Source of the DNA: Euzebyales bacterium
GTDB taxonomy: Bacteria > Actinomycetota > Nitriliruptoria > Euzebyales > JAHELV01
DNA length: 64,000 nt
Assembly: GCA_035461305.1 (NCBI GenBank)
Contig: DATHVN010000106.1
Coordinates: forward strand, 29,390-93,389
Reading direction: 5' to 3'
The notes under the pieces were generated by a model, which was not told the DNA's origin, ran no database searches, and worked only from the letters and a program-made list of their open reading frames with translations. Shown piece after piece: positions 35,647 through 44,256 of this stretch (within the stretch, counting starts at the first letter, position 1; every line of letters starts with the position of its first letter). The position numbers and the translations under genes were made by a program.

Positions 35647-37182
35647 TCATGCGCAGTCTCCCACCCTGGCGCGCAGCAGCTCGCGCGCGACCTCACGATC
35701 GTCGAACGGGATCGTGCGGTCGGCCAGCTGCTGACCGGTCTCATGGCCCTTGCCGGCGATCACCACGATGTCACCGGATGCGGCCTCCCCGAGCACGGTC
35801 GCGATGGCCGCCCGCCGGTCAGGCTCGACCGTCCACCGGCCGCCATCGACGGTGCGCGCGCCGTCGGCGACCGCGGTGAGGATGGCTTCGGGGTCCTCAC
35901 CGCGGGGGTTGTCGTTGGTGAAGACCACGCGGTCCGCACCGCCGACTGCCACGGCGCCCATCGCGGGGCGCTTCTCGTGATCACGGTCACCGCCACAGCC
36001 GATGACCACCAGCACGCGTCCCGCTGCCGCCTCCCGGGCGGCCTCGAGCACCCGCGCCAGCGAGTCGGGCGTGTGGGCGTAGTCGACGAGCACCGTGAAT
36101 GCCTGGCCCTCGTCGACGCTCTCCATGCGGCCTGGCACCGACCAGGGCCGCCGGAGGGTGGTGGCGACCGACGTCAGAGGCACGCCGAGGGCGCGCGCCG
36201 CCGCCAGCACGAGCAGGGCGTTGCACACGTTGAACCGCCCGGACAGGCCGACCTCGATCCTGTGGGCGACGCTGTCCACAACGACCTCCACGACCGACCC
36301 CTGCGGTCCCGGTGTGACGGCCGTCGCGACCAGGTCTGCGTCGGCCTCAGGTGCGAGTGAGACGGTGGTCACGGGGATGGTCGCCTCACCGGCCAGCCGG
36401 CGTCCCCAGGCATCGTCGACGTTGACCACGCCGAGCCGGCTGAAGCCGGGGGTGAACAGGCGCGCCTTGGCGGCGTAGTAGGCGTCCATCGTCCCGTGGA
36501 AGTCGAGGTGGTCGTGGGTGAGGTTGGTGAACACAGCGACCGCGAAGCGGGTGCCGTTGACCCGCCCCAGTGCCAGGCCGTGGCTGGACACCTCCATCGC
36601 CACCGTGGTCACCCGTTCGTCGACCATCCGGCGGAGGAGCCTCTGGAGGTCGGTCGACTCGGGTGTCGTGCGCACCCCCGGCACCTGGGTCCCGGCGATC
36701 CGGGTGGCGACGGTGCCGATCAACCCCGTCCGTCGGCCGGCGGCGGTCAGCACGCCCTCGAGCAGCGTGGCGCACGTCGTCTTGCCGTTCGTGCCCGTCA
36801 CGCCCACGACGTCGAGCTCCGCCGTCGGGTCGCGGTGAACCGCCGCGGCCACCGCTCCGAGCCGCGCCGCGACGCTGTCGACCTGCAGCTGCGCCACGTC
36901 GAGGTCGAGCGACCGCTCCACGAGCAGCGCCGACGTACCGCGCGCGACCGCGTCGGGTGCGAAGTCGTGCCCGTCCGCGTGGGCGCCCGGCCGGCACGCG
37001 AACAGCACGCCGGGGCCGGCCGCTCTGCTGTCGTGGGTCACGTCCGTCACGGTCACGTCGGCGCCGTCGTGTGGTCCGACGAGCCGGCCACGCGTCAGCG
37101 CGGCGAGCGAGCGCAGCGACGCCGGACAGGCGGCGTCGACCGGTCCGCCTGGCGCTGCGGAGGACGAGGGAATGGAGGACAC
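35647..37182 (-). CDS. murE: UDP-MurNAc-tripeptide synthetase MurE, meso-DAP type
   Basis: Adds the third stem residue. The 511-residue protein has VTHDSRAAGPGVLFACRPG, the P-loop VTGTNGKTTCATLL, STDLQRLLRRM, AMEVSSHGLALGRV and THDHLDFHGTMDAYY. Near the C-terminus TNDNPRGEDPEAI contains the DNPR motif that recognises meso-diaminopimelate, so the wall is probably DAP-type. The GTG at 37182 (SSIPSSS) was chosen; an ATG at 37302 is possible but adds atypical sequence. The gap to ftsI is about 150 bp. Confidence 0.93.
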   Translation of the reverse strand: MSSIPSSSAAPGGPVDAACPASLRSLAALTRGRLVGPHDGADVTVTDVTHDSRAAGPGVLFACRPGAHADGHDFAPDAVARGTSALLVERSLDLDVAQLQVDSVAARLGAVAAAVHRDPTAELDVVGVTGTNGKTTCATLLEGVLTAAGRRTGLIGTVATRIAGTQVPGVRTTPESTDLQRLLRRMVDERVTTVAMEVSSHGLALGRVNGTRFAVAVFTNLTHDHLDFHGTMDAYYAAKARLFTPGFSRLGVVNVDDAWGRRLAGEATIPVTTVSLAPEADADLVATAVTPGPQGSVVEVVVDSVAHRIEVGLSGRFNVCNALLVLAAARALGVPLTSVATTLRRPWSVPGRMESVDEGQAFTVLVDYAHTPDSLARVLEAAREAAAGRVLVVIGCGGDRDHEKRPAMGAVAVGGADRVVFTNDNPRGEDPEAILTAVADGARTVDGGRWTVEPDRRAAIATVLGEAASGDIVVIAGKGHETGQQLADRTIPFDDREVARELLRARVGDCA

Positions 37183-37329
37183 AGGCCAACGAAGGTCGGG
37201 TGCTGGGGACGTAGGGCAGGATACGCGGCGCTCATGGGCGTGCCTGGAAGCTGCCGTTGTGAGCCCGCGGTCCATGCCGTCCTCGCATCCTGTCACGTCC
37301 ATCCGGCGCCCGCTCGGCGCCCCGATCGG

Positions 37330-39474
37330 TCATACGTCCGGTCCGTCCCCGTCGTCGAGCTCACCCGGGTCGTTCGGCGGGACGCGGCGGTGACCGAGAG
37401 TGAACTGCATCACGTCGCTGAACAGCGGCGCCGCGGTCAGCCCGCCGTAGTAGCCGCGCCTGGACTCGTCGACGGCCACCGCAACGACGACCTCCGGCCG
37501 ATCCGCGGGCGCGAAGCCCACGAAGCTTCCGACGTACGCGCCAGGTTCGTACCCCGATGCGTCCTCGCGGGGCTTCTGGGCCGTCCCGGTCTTGCCGGCG
37601 ACCTTGTAGCCCGGCACCGCCGCGTCGGTGCCGGTGCCGTCCTCGACCACGTCGACGAGCATCCGCGACAGCGCCCGCGCGGTACGTTCCGAAACCACCC
37701 GTCTCCGCTGCCCCGGCGTGGCGCGCTGCAGCGTACCGTCGCTGCCCACCGTGCCGCGCACGAGCACCGGATCCTGCGCCGCGCCGCCGCGCGCGATCGT
37801 GGCGTACACCTGCGCGACCTGGAACAGGCTCGTCGACACGCCGTGCCCGATCGCGATCGTCGGCAGGCTCGTCCCGGACCAGTCCTCCACGTCCGCGAGC
37901 AGGCCGCCGGTCTCACCGGGGAAGGCCAGGGCCGTCGCCCGGCCGTAACCGAACCTGCGCAGATACGCGTGCAGCCGCTCGGGACCCAGACGCTGAGCCA
38001 GCTTGATGCTGCCGATGTTCGAGGAGTCCCGCACGATCTCGGCCAGCGTGGCCCGTTCGGTGTAGTGCGAGTCCGTGAACGCCTTGCCGCCGACCGTGTG
38101 CGTCGCTCCGATCTTCAGGCGCGACCGCGGGGAGACGACGCCCTCCTCGAGGGCGGCGGCGACCGTGACCGCCTTGCTCACGCTCCCCGGCTCGTAGGCA
38201 TCGGTCACGACGCGGTTGCGACGGGCGTAGCCTGGCGCGGTGCCGATGTTCTCAGGCGCGTAGCCGGGCATCGACGCCATCGCCAGGATCTCGCTGGACG
38301 CGACGTCGATGACGACCGCCGAGGCGCCCTTGGCCCGTAGGTGCCTGACCGCGTCGGCCAGGAGCCGCTCGGTCGTCGCCTGCACCTCGCTGTCGAGCGT
38401 CAGCACGAGGTCGGTGCCGGCGACCGGTGGCTCGCCGATGCGTGGCGCCGAGCTGATCTCCAGGCCCTGCGGGGCATGCTGCGCGATCATGCGGCCGGGC
38501 AGTCCGGCGAGCAGCGCGTCGTACTGCTTCTCGAGCCCGGACAAACCCACGTTGTCGGTGCCGGCGAACCCGACGATCTGCGCGCCCAGCGGGCCCGCCG
38601 GGTAGGTCCGTCGAGGTTCGTCGAGGACCTGCACTCCCGGGAGATCGAGCTCGGCGACGCGCGTGCCGATGTCGTGGGGCTCCTGCCGCGCGAGATACAC
38701 GAATCCGCGATCGTCACGCAGCTTCGCCTCGATGTCGTCGGTGGCCTCCGGCAACACACGCGCCAGGCTGCGGGCGATCTCACGCACGTCGACCTTCGCA
38801 CCGGCCTCCCTGATCTGGCGGGGATTGGCGACGATCGTGGCCGTCGGAACCGACAGCGCCAGCGGCTCTCCCGTGCGGTCGTAGACCTTGCCGCGCTCGG
38901 CAGGGAGCTCGATGTCCCGCTCGGTCTGGCTGCGGGCGCGCTCGCGGTACTCGGAAGCCGAGAGCACCTGGATGTCGACCAGGCGCCACCCCATCGCGAG
39001 CGTGATCAGCAGGTAGAACACCAGGACGCTCCGCAGCCGACGGGAGCTGCGGGCGTCCCGCACCGCCGGGATGCGGAGGTCGCGCAGCCCGGTCGCGGGC
39101 CGGCGCGTCCGGGCGGCCGCGGTCCGCGTGCGAGCGGCGCCGCGATGCCCGGCGCGGCCGCTGGTCCGGCCGCGTGCCGACGTGGTGGCGCGACCGTCCG
39201 ACGACGCCGTGCGGCTCCCGCCGCCGGCGCGGCCCGACCCGGTGCTCGTACCCGCAGTCCGTGTCGCCGACGCACGACCGGTGGACGGAGTCCCGGTGCG
39301 CGAGGTGCCGGCCTGGGAGCCGGTGCGCGAGGTGCCGGCCCGGGCGCCGGAGCGCGAGGTACCGGTCCGCGGGGTGCCAGTGCGCGAGGTGCCGGAGCGG
39401 CCGGCCGCGGTGCGCGACGCGGCCGGCCCTCCGGCACGACCGCGCCGTGACCCACGCGTGCCCAGCGTGGTCAC
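37330..39474 (-). CDS. ftsI: Septal transpeptidase FtsI (PBP3) with long disordered basic N-terminal tail
   Basis: Class B penicillin-binding protein that crosslinks septal peptidoglycan, the partner of FtsW. Of 714 residues, about 1-145 form a low-complexity cytoplasmic tail of Gly, Thr, Ser and Arg with repeated GTSRTG/TPRTG units. A membrane helix follows (about 148-168, VLVFYLLITLAMG), then the dimerisation domain (ERGKVYDRTGEPLALSV). The transpeptidase domain carries SxxK (EPGSVSKAVT), SxN (RDSSNIGS) and KTG (VAGKTGTAQ). The GTG start overlaps the FtsL-like gene as GTGA. The tail is far longer than the usual 20-50 residues. Confidence 0.94.
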   Translation of the reverse strand: MTTLGTRGSRRGRAGGPAASRTAAGRSGTSRTGTPRTGTSRSGARAGTSRTGSQAGTSRTGTPSTGRASATRTAGTSTGSGRAGGGSRTASSDGRATTSARGRTSGRAGHRGAARTRTAAARTRRPATGLRDLRIPAVRDARSSRRLRSVLVFYLLITLAMGWRLVDIQVLSASEYRERARSQTERDIELPAERGKVYDRTGEPLALSVPTATIVANPRQIREAGAKVDVREIARSLARVLPEATDDIEAKLRDDRGFVYLARQEPHDIGTRVAELDLPGVQVLDEPRRTYPAGPLGAQIVGFAGTDNVGLSGLEKQYDALLAGLPGRMIAQHAPQGLEISSAPRIGEPPVAGTDLVLTLDSEVQATTERLLADAVRHLRAKGASAVVIDVASSEILAMASMPGYAPENIGTAPGYARRNRVVTDAYEPGSVSKAVTVAAALEEGVVSPRSRLKIGATHTVGGKAFTDSHYTERATLAEIVRDSSNIGSIKLAQRLGPERLHAYLRRFGYGRATALAFPGETGGLLADVEDWSGTSLPTIAIGHGVSTSLFQVAQVYATIARGGAAQDPVLVRGTVGSDGTLQRATPGQRRRVVSERTARALSRMLVDVVEDGTGTDAAVPGYKVAGKTGTAQKPREDASGYEPGAYVGSFVGFAPADRPEVVVAVAVDESRRGYYGGLTAAPLFSDVMQFTLGHRRVPPNDPGELDDGDGPDV

Positions 39475-39905
39475 GGCTGTGTGGCCAGCACCTGCTTCAC
39501 CTTGTCGGTGAAGCCCTTGTCGACCTGCCGGTCGACGGGGTCGTGCAGCGCGAACCGTCCGTCACCGTCGACGACCACGAACTGTGGCTCGTCGGGCTCG
39601 ACCATGCCGAGCTCCTCGACGGCGTAGCGGCGGATGCGCTCCGGGGACTCGAGCTCGGCGACCTCAGCGGTCAGGATCTCGTACCGCTCCTTGAGCTCGT
39701 CGACGTCGCTCTGCAGCGTCCAGACCTGCACGGCAGCCTCCGCGGTCTTGGCGCCGACGCTGACGACGGCGAACACTCCGATCGCGGCGATGACCAGGAG
39801 CACCAGGGCCAGGCGGGACGAGCGCGGGTTCGACATGACCAGCTGCAGCCGTGGACGCGACGACGCACCCTGCCCACGAACCAGCCGAAGCGGCGCAGCC
39901 GACAT
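39471..39905 (-). CDS. ftsL: FtsL/DivIC-like septum formation initiator
   Basis: A 144-residue bitopic protein. It has a basic cytoplasmic N-terminus (about 32 residues), one membrane helix (LALVLLVIAAIGVFAVVSV), then a coiled coil (WTLQSDVDELKERYEILTAEV) and the conserved ESPERIRRYAVEELGMVEPDE end of the DivIC/FtsL family, here read in parts. Its position between rsmH and ftsI is that of ftsL. The ATG overlaps the rsmH stop (TGATG) and is preceded by an AAGGAGGAG site inside rsmH. Confidence 0.9.
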   Translation of the reverse strand: MSAAPLRLVRGQGASSRPRLQLVMSNPRSSRLALVLLVIAAIGVFAVVSVGAKTAEAAVQVWTLQSDVDELKERYEILTAEVAELESPERIRRYAVEELGMVEPDEPQFVVVDGDGRFALHDPVDRQVDKGFTDKVKQVLATQP

Positions 39906-40885
39906 CACTCCTCCTTCATGGGACCGGGTGCGGTCATCTCGATCGCGCGCAGCTTGGCGCTGCGTGCCCTCGGGTTGCGCGCCACCTCGGCGTCGTCGGG
40001 ACGGACGACGCCGCGGAACAGCGCGCGTGCCCATGAGCGCCGCCCGCATCCGCAGACCGGCAGGTCGGGAGGGCAGACGCAGGCCGTGATGGCGTCGGCG
40101 AACGTCCGCTTGGCGATGCGGTCCTCCAGCGAGTGGTAGCTCAGGACGGCGACCCGCCCACCACGACCGTGCGCCGTGGTGGGCGCCGCCAGCTCCAATG
40201 CCTGGGGAAGGGAGGCACGGAAGCGTGCGAGCTCGTCGTTCACCGCGATGCGCAGTGCCTGGAACGTGCGCGTGGCCGGGTGCCGGGCACCGCTGCGGGC
40301 ACCGGGGGGCATGGCCGAGGCCACCACTTCAGCCAGCTCGCCCGTCGTGTGCAGCGGGCGGGCCGTGACGATGGCACGCGCGATGCGGCCCGCGTGGCGC
40401 TCCTCGCCGTAGGTGCGCAGCATGTCGCGCAGCTCGTCGACCGTCGCGGTGTTGACCACGTCAGCTGCGGTCGGCGACCCCGTCGGGTCCATGCGCATGT
40501 CAAGGGGCGCGTCGTGGCGGAACGAGAACCCGCGATCGGCACGGTCGAGCTGGAGCGACGAGACACCGAGGTCGTAGAGCACGGCGAGGACGGGCCCGTG
40601 ATCCGGCGTCAGCTGACCGACCCACTCAGACAACTCGTCATAGCCGACGTGGACCAGGTGCACCCGGGCACGGAAGGCCGCGAGCCGCCGGCCGGCGAGC
40701 GCGAGCGCCTCTGGATCGCGGTCGAAGCCGACGAGCGCCACGTCATCGGCGCTGGCCGCCAGCAGGGCCACCGCGTGGCCACCCATCCCGATGGTAGCGT
40801 CGACGATGATGCCGGGACCGTCGGCGACCGCGAGCAGGTCGATGATGCGGTCGACGAGCACCGGCTCGTGCGATGACGCCTCCAT
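39905..40885 (-). CDS. rsmH: 16S rRNA (cytosine1402-N4)-methyltransferase RsmH
   Basis: SAM-dependent methyltransferase of helix 44 of 16S rRNA. The 326-residue protein has EPVLVDRIIDLL, the SAM motif IIVDATIGMGGHAVALL, GFDRDPEAL, YDLGVSSLQLDRADRGFSF (in parts) and VLSYHSLEDRIAK. Near the C-terminus four cysteines cluster (CVCPPDLPVCGC). The ATG at 40885 was chosen because a GGGGAGGTG site lies 9-10 bases upstream. An ATG at 40933, directly after the mraZ stop, is possible. Confidence 0.94.
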   Translation of the reverse strand: MEASSHEPVLVDRIIDLLAVADGPGIIVDATIGMGGHAVALLAASADDVALVGFDRDPEALALAGRRLAAFRARVHLVHVGYDELSEWVGQLTPDHGPVLAVLYDLGVSSLQLDRADRGFSFRHDAPLDMRMDPTGSPTAADVVNTATVDELRDMLRTYGEERHAGRIARAIVTARPLHTTGELAEVVASAMPPGARSGARHPATRTFQALRIAVNDELARFRASLPQALELAAPTTAHGRGGRVAVLSYHSLEDRIAKRTFADAITACVCPPDLPVCGCGRRSWARALFRGVVRPDDAEVARNPRARSAKLRAIEMTAPGPMKEE

Positions 40886-40933
40886 CGGTGTCGTCACCTC
40901 CCCGCCGACGCGTGGGTCGAACAGCCGCAGCAT

Positions 40934-41365
40934 CTAGAACCCGCCCAGGTCGAACGGGTGGTCGGTCTGTGCGAAGTCGGCCATGGCCTGGTCGCGGTAG
41001 GCCTCCCAGCGCGCCGTGTCCCACAGCTCGATCTTGGTGTCGGCACCCACCACGGTGACATCGCGGTCGAGGTTGGCGTACTGCCGGAGACGGACGGGGA
41101 TCGTCACGCGGCCCTGACGGTCGAGCTCGTCGGGGTGAGCCATCGATGTCATCATCCGGGTGAACATGCGCTCACGGCGGTCGGTGGAGCGCAGCCGGCG
41201 CAACCCGTCGATCACCCGCTCCCACTCGGGCACTGGGTGGACGGTGATGCAGTTGTCCACTCCCACGGTCATGACGAGGCCCTCTCCAAGCTGTTCGCGG
41301 TAGGCGGCCGGGAAGATGACCCGCCCTTTGGGGTCCAACGAGTGCTGGTACTCGCCGAGAAACAT
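40934..41365 (-). CDS. mraZ: Transcriptional regulator MraZ
   Basis: First gene of the dcw cluster; a ring-forming AbrB-like DNA-binding protein that represses its own operon in other bacteria. The 143-residue protein begins MFLGEYQHSLDPKGRVIFPA. The second copy of the swapped-hairpin DXXGR motif is visible as ELDRQGRVTIPVRLR. The start is set by the family N-terminus. Upstream lies a three-repeat operator with a consensus -35 box. Confidence 0.96.
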   Translation of the reverse strand: MFLGEYQHSLDPKGRVIFPAAYREQLGEGLVMTVGVDNCITVHPVPEWERVIDGLRRLRSTDRRERMFTRMMTSMAHPDELDRQGRVTIPVRLRQYANLDRDVTVVGADTKIELWDTARWEAYRDQAMADFAQTDHPFDLGGF

Positions 41366-41490
41366 CCCACCGTCGGTGGCCACGGGCTGTGGTCTCCCTG
41401 CTGCTCGGGGGTCGCGCCGAACGGTGCGAGCGACCGGTGGTCGTCGTCGGTTGCCGCTCGCTCCGTTGGCGCGCCCCGTCCTCCTGCAGC

Positions 41491-41523
41491 CTCCACATTG
41501 CTCCACTTCGCTCCACTTGTCAA
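41491..41523 (-). promoter_or_regulatory. mraZ promoter with triple MraZ-type box
   Basis: On the minus strand, three direct repeats of GTGGAG spaced every 10 bp occupy 41491-41520 (plus-strand units CTCCACATTG, CTCCACTTCG, CTCCACTTGT). A TTGACA box lies at 41523-41518, and 17 bases further CAATGT (41500-41495) could serve as a weak -10. The repeats therefore sit between and over the promoter elements, as expected for an MraZ autoregulatory operator. The implied leader is about 120 nt. Confidence 0.75.
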
Positions 41524-41723
41524 TGCCGCACGCCACTTGCGTGCCGATTTCACACCACTGTCCGGCCATCGGTGCAGGTCAGGGAGGGTGGTGCGGGGTG
41601 GAGGGATCACCCGGCAGTCTGTGCTCACCGTCACACCGGCGGGCGCGATGGCGGCGGATCCGGCCGCGGATTGGCGCCCGTAGCGGCGCATGCCCGAGCC
41701 CGGCGCGGTCAGCGCCGGATCAG

Positions 41724-41739
41724 GTGGAGCGAAGTGGAG
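41724..41739 (+). promoter_or_regulatory. Second MraZ-type double box, inverted relative to the mraZ operator
   Basis: GTGGAGCGAAGTGGAG occurs here on the plus strand. It is identical over 16 bases to the minus-strand mraZ operator (41516-41501). It lies just beyond the 3' end of the HNH gene. It could be an accessory MraZ site that loops with the main operator, or a relic of duplication. Chance recurrence of 16 bases at this distance is unlikely. Confidence 0.5.
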
Positions 41740-41748
41740 GGTCGGACG

Positions 41749-42255
41749 TCAGGGGGCCACGACGCCGGCGATGTACGGCGCCCAGCACGGGTCGACCGTC
41801 CCGACCGCCACCACGAGCCAGAACGCGGCCCGCGGGGCGTACGGGTGACGTGACAGGGACATGCCCGCTTCGTCGGGTGTGCGGTCCTTCTTGTGGGCGT
41901 TGCACCGCTCGCAGGCCGCGACCACGTTCTCCCAGACGTGGGGACCGCCCCGGCTGCGCGGCACCACGTGGTCGACGTTCTCCGCGGGGTGGCTGCAGTA
42001 CTGGCAGCGTCCTTCGTCACGAATGAAGACGCCGCGTCGGCTGAGTGCCGCGCGGCGTCGGTACGGGACGTGGACGTACCGGCGGAGCCGGACGACCGAC
42101 GGAGCGGGTAACGCCGTCCGCTCCGCCCGGAAGTGGCCGTCGCCGGCGTGCAGCAGGTCGGCCTTGCTGCTGAGGACCAGCACCACCGCCCGCCTGGTGG
42201 GCACCACGCACAGCGGCTCCATGCTCGCGTTGAGCACGAGCGCGTGGGAGGACAC
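41749..42255 (-). CDS. HNH endonuclease family protein
   Basis: A 168-residue protein common in actinobacteria. The N-terminal part HALVLNASMEPLCVVPTRRA precedes the HNH zinc-finger nuclease motif with CQYCSHPAENVDHVVPRSRG and ENVVAACERCNAHKKD. Four Cys bind the structural zinc, and the DHV His is the likely catalytic residue. The biological target is unknown. The start at GTG 42255 follows family members; the frame stays open upstream, so a longer form is possible. Confidence 0.88.
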   Translation of the reverse strand: MSSHALVLNASMEPLCVVPTRRAVVLVLSSKADLLHAGDGHFRAERTALPAPSVVRLRRYVHVPYRRRAALSRRGVFIRDEGRCQYCSHPAENVDHVVPRSRGGPHVWENVVAACERCNAHKKDRTPDEAGMSLSRHPYAPRAAFWLVVAVGTVDPCWAPYIAGVVAP

Positions 42256-42407
42256 GCCAGTGACGGCCGCCGCGCGGGGCTCCGGCGACGGCCCGGCACC
42301 GTTGGTGCCGTGCAACGCGTGGTGCACCTGCAGTTCCAAGACAGCCACCGCCTGCGCCTCTACGAGGTTGGCGTCCTGCCACAGCCGCGCCACTGTACCA
42401 GTGCGCG

Positions 42408-43124
42408 TCAGTCGCTCGGGGGCCGCACGACCGGGAACCCGGCGATCTCGTTGAGGGTGCTGCCCCACACCAGCACGAGCGACGCCACGGCGTCGTCGCG
42501 GTCGTGGTCCTCCCCCAGCACAGCCCAGCAGTAGGCAAAGTGCTCGACCATGGCGACCAGTGCCGACGCGACGGCCCGCGGCGGGGGCTGGTCCGCCTTC
42601 CCCGACGCGGCCACGACCGCCGCCACGTGATCGGAGACCCGGTCGACGAACACGCCGCGCGCCTCCAGGTAGCGCACCGAGATCCGACGGTTCTCTCTCG
42701 CGGCCTCCAGCCAGGTCCGCAGGATCACCCTGTCGCGCTGGTAGACGTCGAGGAACCCACCGATCACCCGCTCGAGCGCACCCCGGACGTCGTCGGCCAT
42801 CCACGGCTCGCTGGCCAACGCCATCAGATCGGCCATGCTCCCACGGATCAGGTCCTCCGCCAGCGCCACCTTGTTCTCGTAGTAGGTGTAGAAGGTGCCG
42901 TGGCTGACGCCGGCCTGCCGCGTGATGTCGGAGACGCGGGTCGCCTGCCATCCCAGGTCCTCGAACGCCGCGATGGCCGCCCGACGCAGCCGGGCCGCCG
43001 TCGGCGCCGATCCCCGCCCGGGCCCGCGCTCCGAGCCACCGACAGGGTGCACCTCGCCCGCCGGCACGTCACGGCCGGCGAACGGATCCTGGGGATCGGC
43101 AGCTGCGGTCATCTCGCTTGTCAT
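42408..43124 (-). CDS. TetR-family transcriptional regulator
   Basis: A 238-residue protein. After an unusually long polar N-terminus (about 38 residues) the TetR helix-turn-helix is clear: AAIAAFEDLGWQATRVSDI and AGVSHGTFYTYYENKVALAE. The C-terminal ligand-binding helices follow (about residues 100-225). It is transcribed away from the moxR operon across a gap of about 160 bp and is a candidate regulator of itself or that operon. The ligand is unknown. Confidence 0.9.
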   Translation of the reverse strand: MTSEMTAAADPQDPFAGRDVPAGEVHPVGGSERGPGRGSAPTAARLRRAAIAAFEDLGWQATRVSDITRQAGVSHGTFYTYYENKVALAEDLIRGSMADLMALASEPWMADDVRGALERVIGGFLDVYQRDRVILRTWLEAARENRRISVRYLEARGVFVDRVSDHVAAVVAASGKADQPPPRAVASALVAMVEHFAYCWAVLGEDHDRDDAVASLVLVWGSTLNEIAGFPVVRPPSD

Positions 43125-43287
43125 GGTATCGGCGTGGCCGCCGACCACGGGGCGGGGTCGGTCCGGCCACAGCAAGCCACGGGCGATGAGGCCGCCATCG
43201 GGTGCCTGCGGGAAGATACACTCACCCCCACTGGACTGAGGCCTGGCACTGTCGCGAGGGGCACGTCGGTGGACATGAGGGCGGCAC

Positions 43288-44256
43288 GTGACAACTGAGC
43301 GCTCCGCGGCACTCGAGCCGACTGTCGTCGCGCACGACTTCGATCAGATCCGGCGCAACGTCGAGCGGGTCTTCGAGGGTGACGACGAGACGGTCACCCT
43401 CGCCCTGGTCACACTGCTCGCCGAGGGCCACCTGCTGATCGAGGACGTGCCCGGCGTCGGCAAGACGCTGCTCGCCCGGGCGATCGCCCGCTCCATCTCC
43501 TGCAGTGTGCGGCGCATCCAGTTCACACCCGACCTGCTGCCCAGCGACATCACCGGCGTCACCGTCTACAGCCAGCACCACGACGACTTCGAGTTCAAGC
43601 CGGGTGCAGTGTTCGCCAACCTCGTGCTCGGCGATGAGATCAACCGGGCCGGGCCCAAGACCCAGTCCGCGCTGCTCGAGGCCATGCAGGAGCGCACGGT
43701 CACCGTCGACGGCGTGACCTACGAGCTCGCCGTCCCTTTCATGGTGGTCGCGACCCAGAACCCGGTCGAGCTCGAGGGCACCTATCCGCTCCCTGAGGCG
43801 CAGCGTGACCGCTTCCTCATGCGGGTGTCGATCGGCTACCCCTCGGTCGACGAGGAGCTCGCCGTCCTGAAGGGTCACAGCCGGGGTGACCGCCTGCCGG
43901 ACCTGCAGGCCGTGACCGACGCGCGGTCGATCGCGTCGATGATCACCGCGTGCACCTCTGTGCACGCTGCGCCGGCGGTACAGCGCTACATCGTCGACCT
44001 CATCCGCGCCACACGCCGCCACGACGAGGTCACCCTGGGCGCCTCGCCACGGGCCGCGGTCGGACTCCTGCGGGCCGCACGCGCCCTTGCGGCGACCGAG
44101 GGCCGCGACTTCGTCACCGCTGATGACATCAAGCGCCTGGCCGTGCCGGTGCTGGCGCACCGCATGATCCTGTCCGCCGAGGCCCAGCTGCACGACCGCA
44201 CGGCTGCCACCATCCTCGGCGAGCTGCTGCAGTCCGTGCCCATCCCGTCGAGCTGA
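43288..44256 (+). CDS. MoxR-family AAA+ ATPase
   Basis: A 322-residue ATPase with Walker A ([18 protein letters not shown]), the family motif [16 protein letters not shown], Walker B ([25 protein letters not shown] in parts), sensor 1 ([20 protein letters not shown]) and a lid domain with [14 protein letters not shown]. MoxR proteins act as chaperones that activate substrates with von Willebrand A domains. It starts at GTG and is joined to a DUF58 gene by TGATG, the usual partner arrangement. Confidence 0.93.
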   Translation: MTTERSAALEPTVVAHDFDQIRRNVERVFEGDDETVTLALVTLLAEGHLLIEDVPGVGKTLLARAIARSISCSVRRIQFTPDLLPSDITGVTVYSQHHDDFEFKPGAVFANLVLGDEINRAGPKTQSALLEAMQERTVTVDGVTYELAVPFMVVATQNPVELEGTYPLPEAQRDRFLMRVSIGYPSVDEELAVLKGHSRGDRLPDLQAVTDARSIASMITACTSVHAAPAVQRYIVDLIRATRRHDEVTLGASPRAAVGLLRAARALAATEGRDFVTADDIKRLAVPVLAHRMILSAEAQLHDRTAATILGELLQSVPIPSS

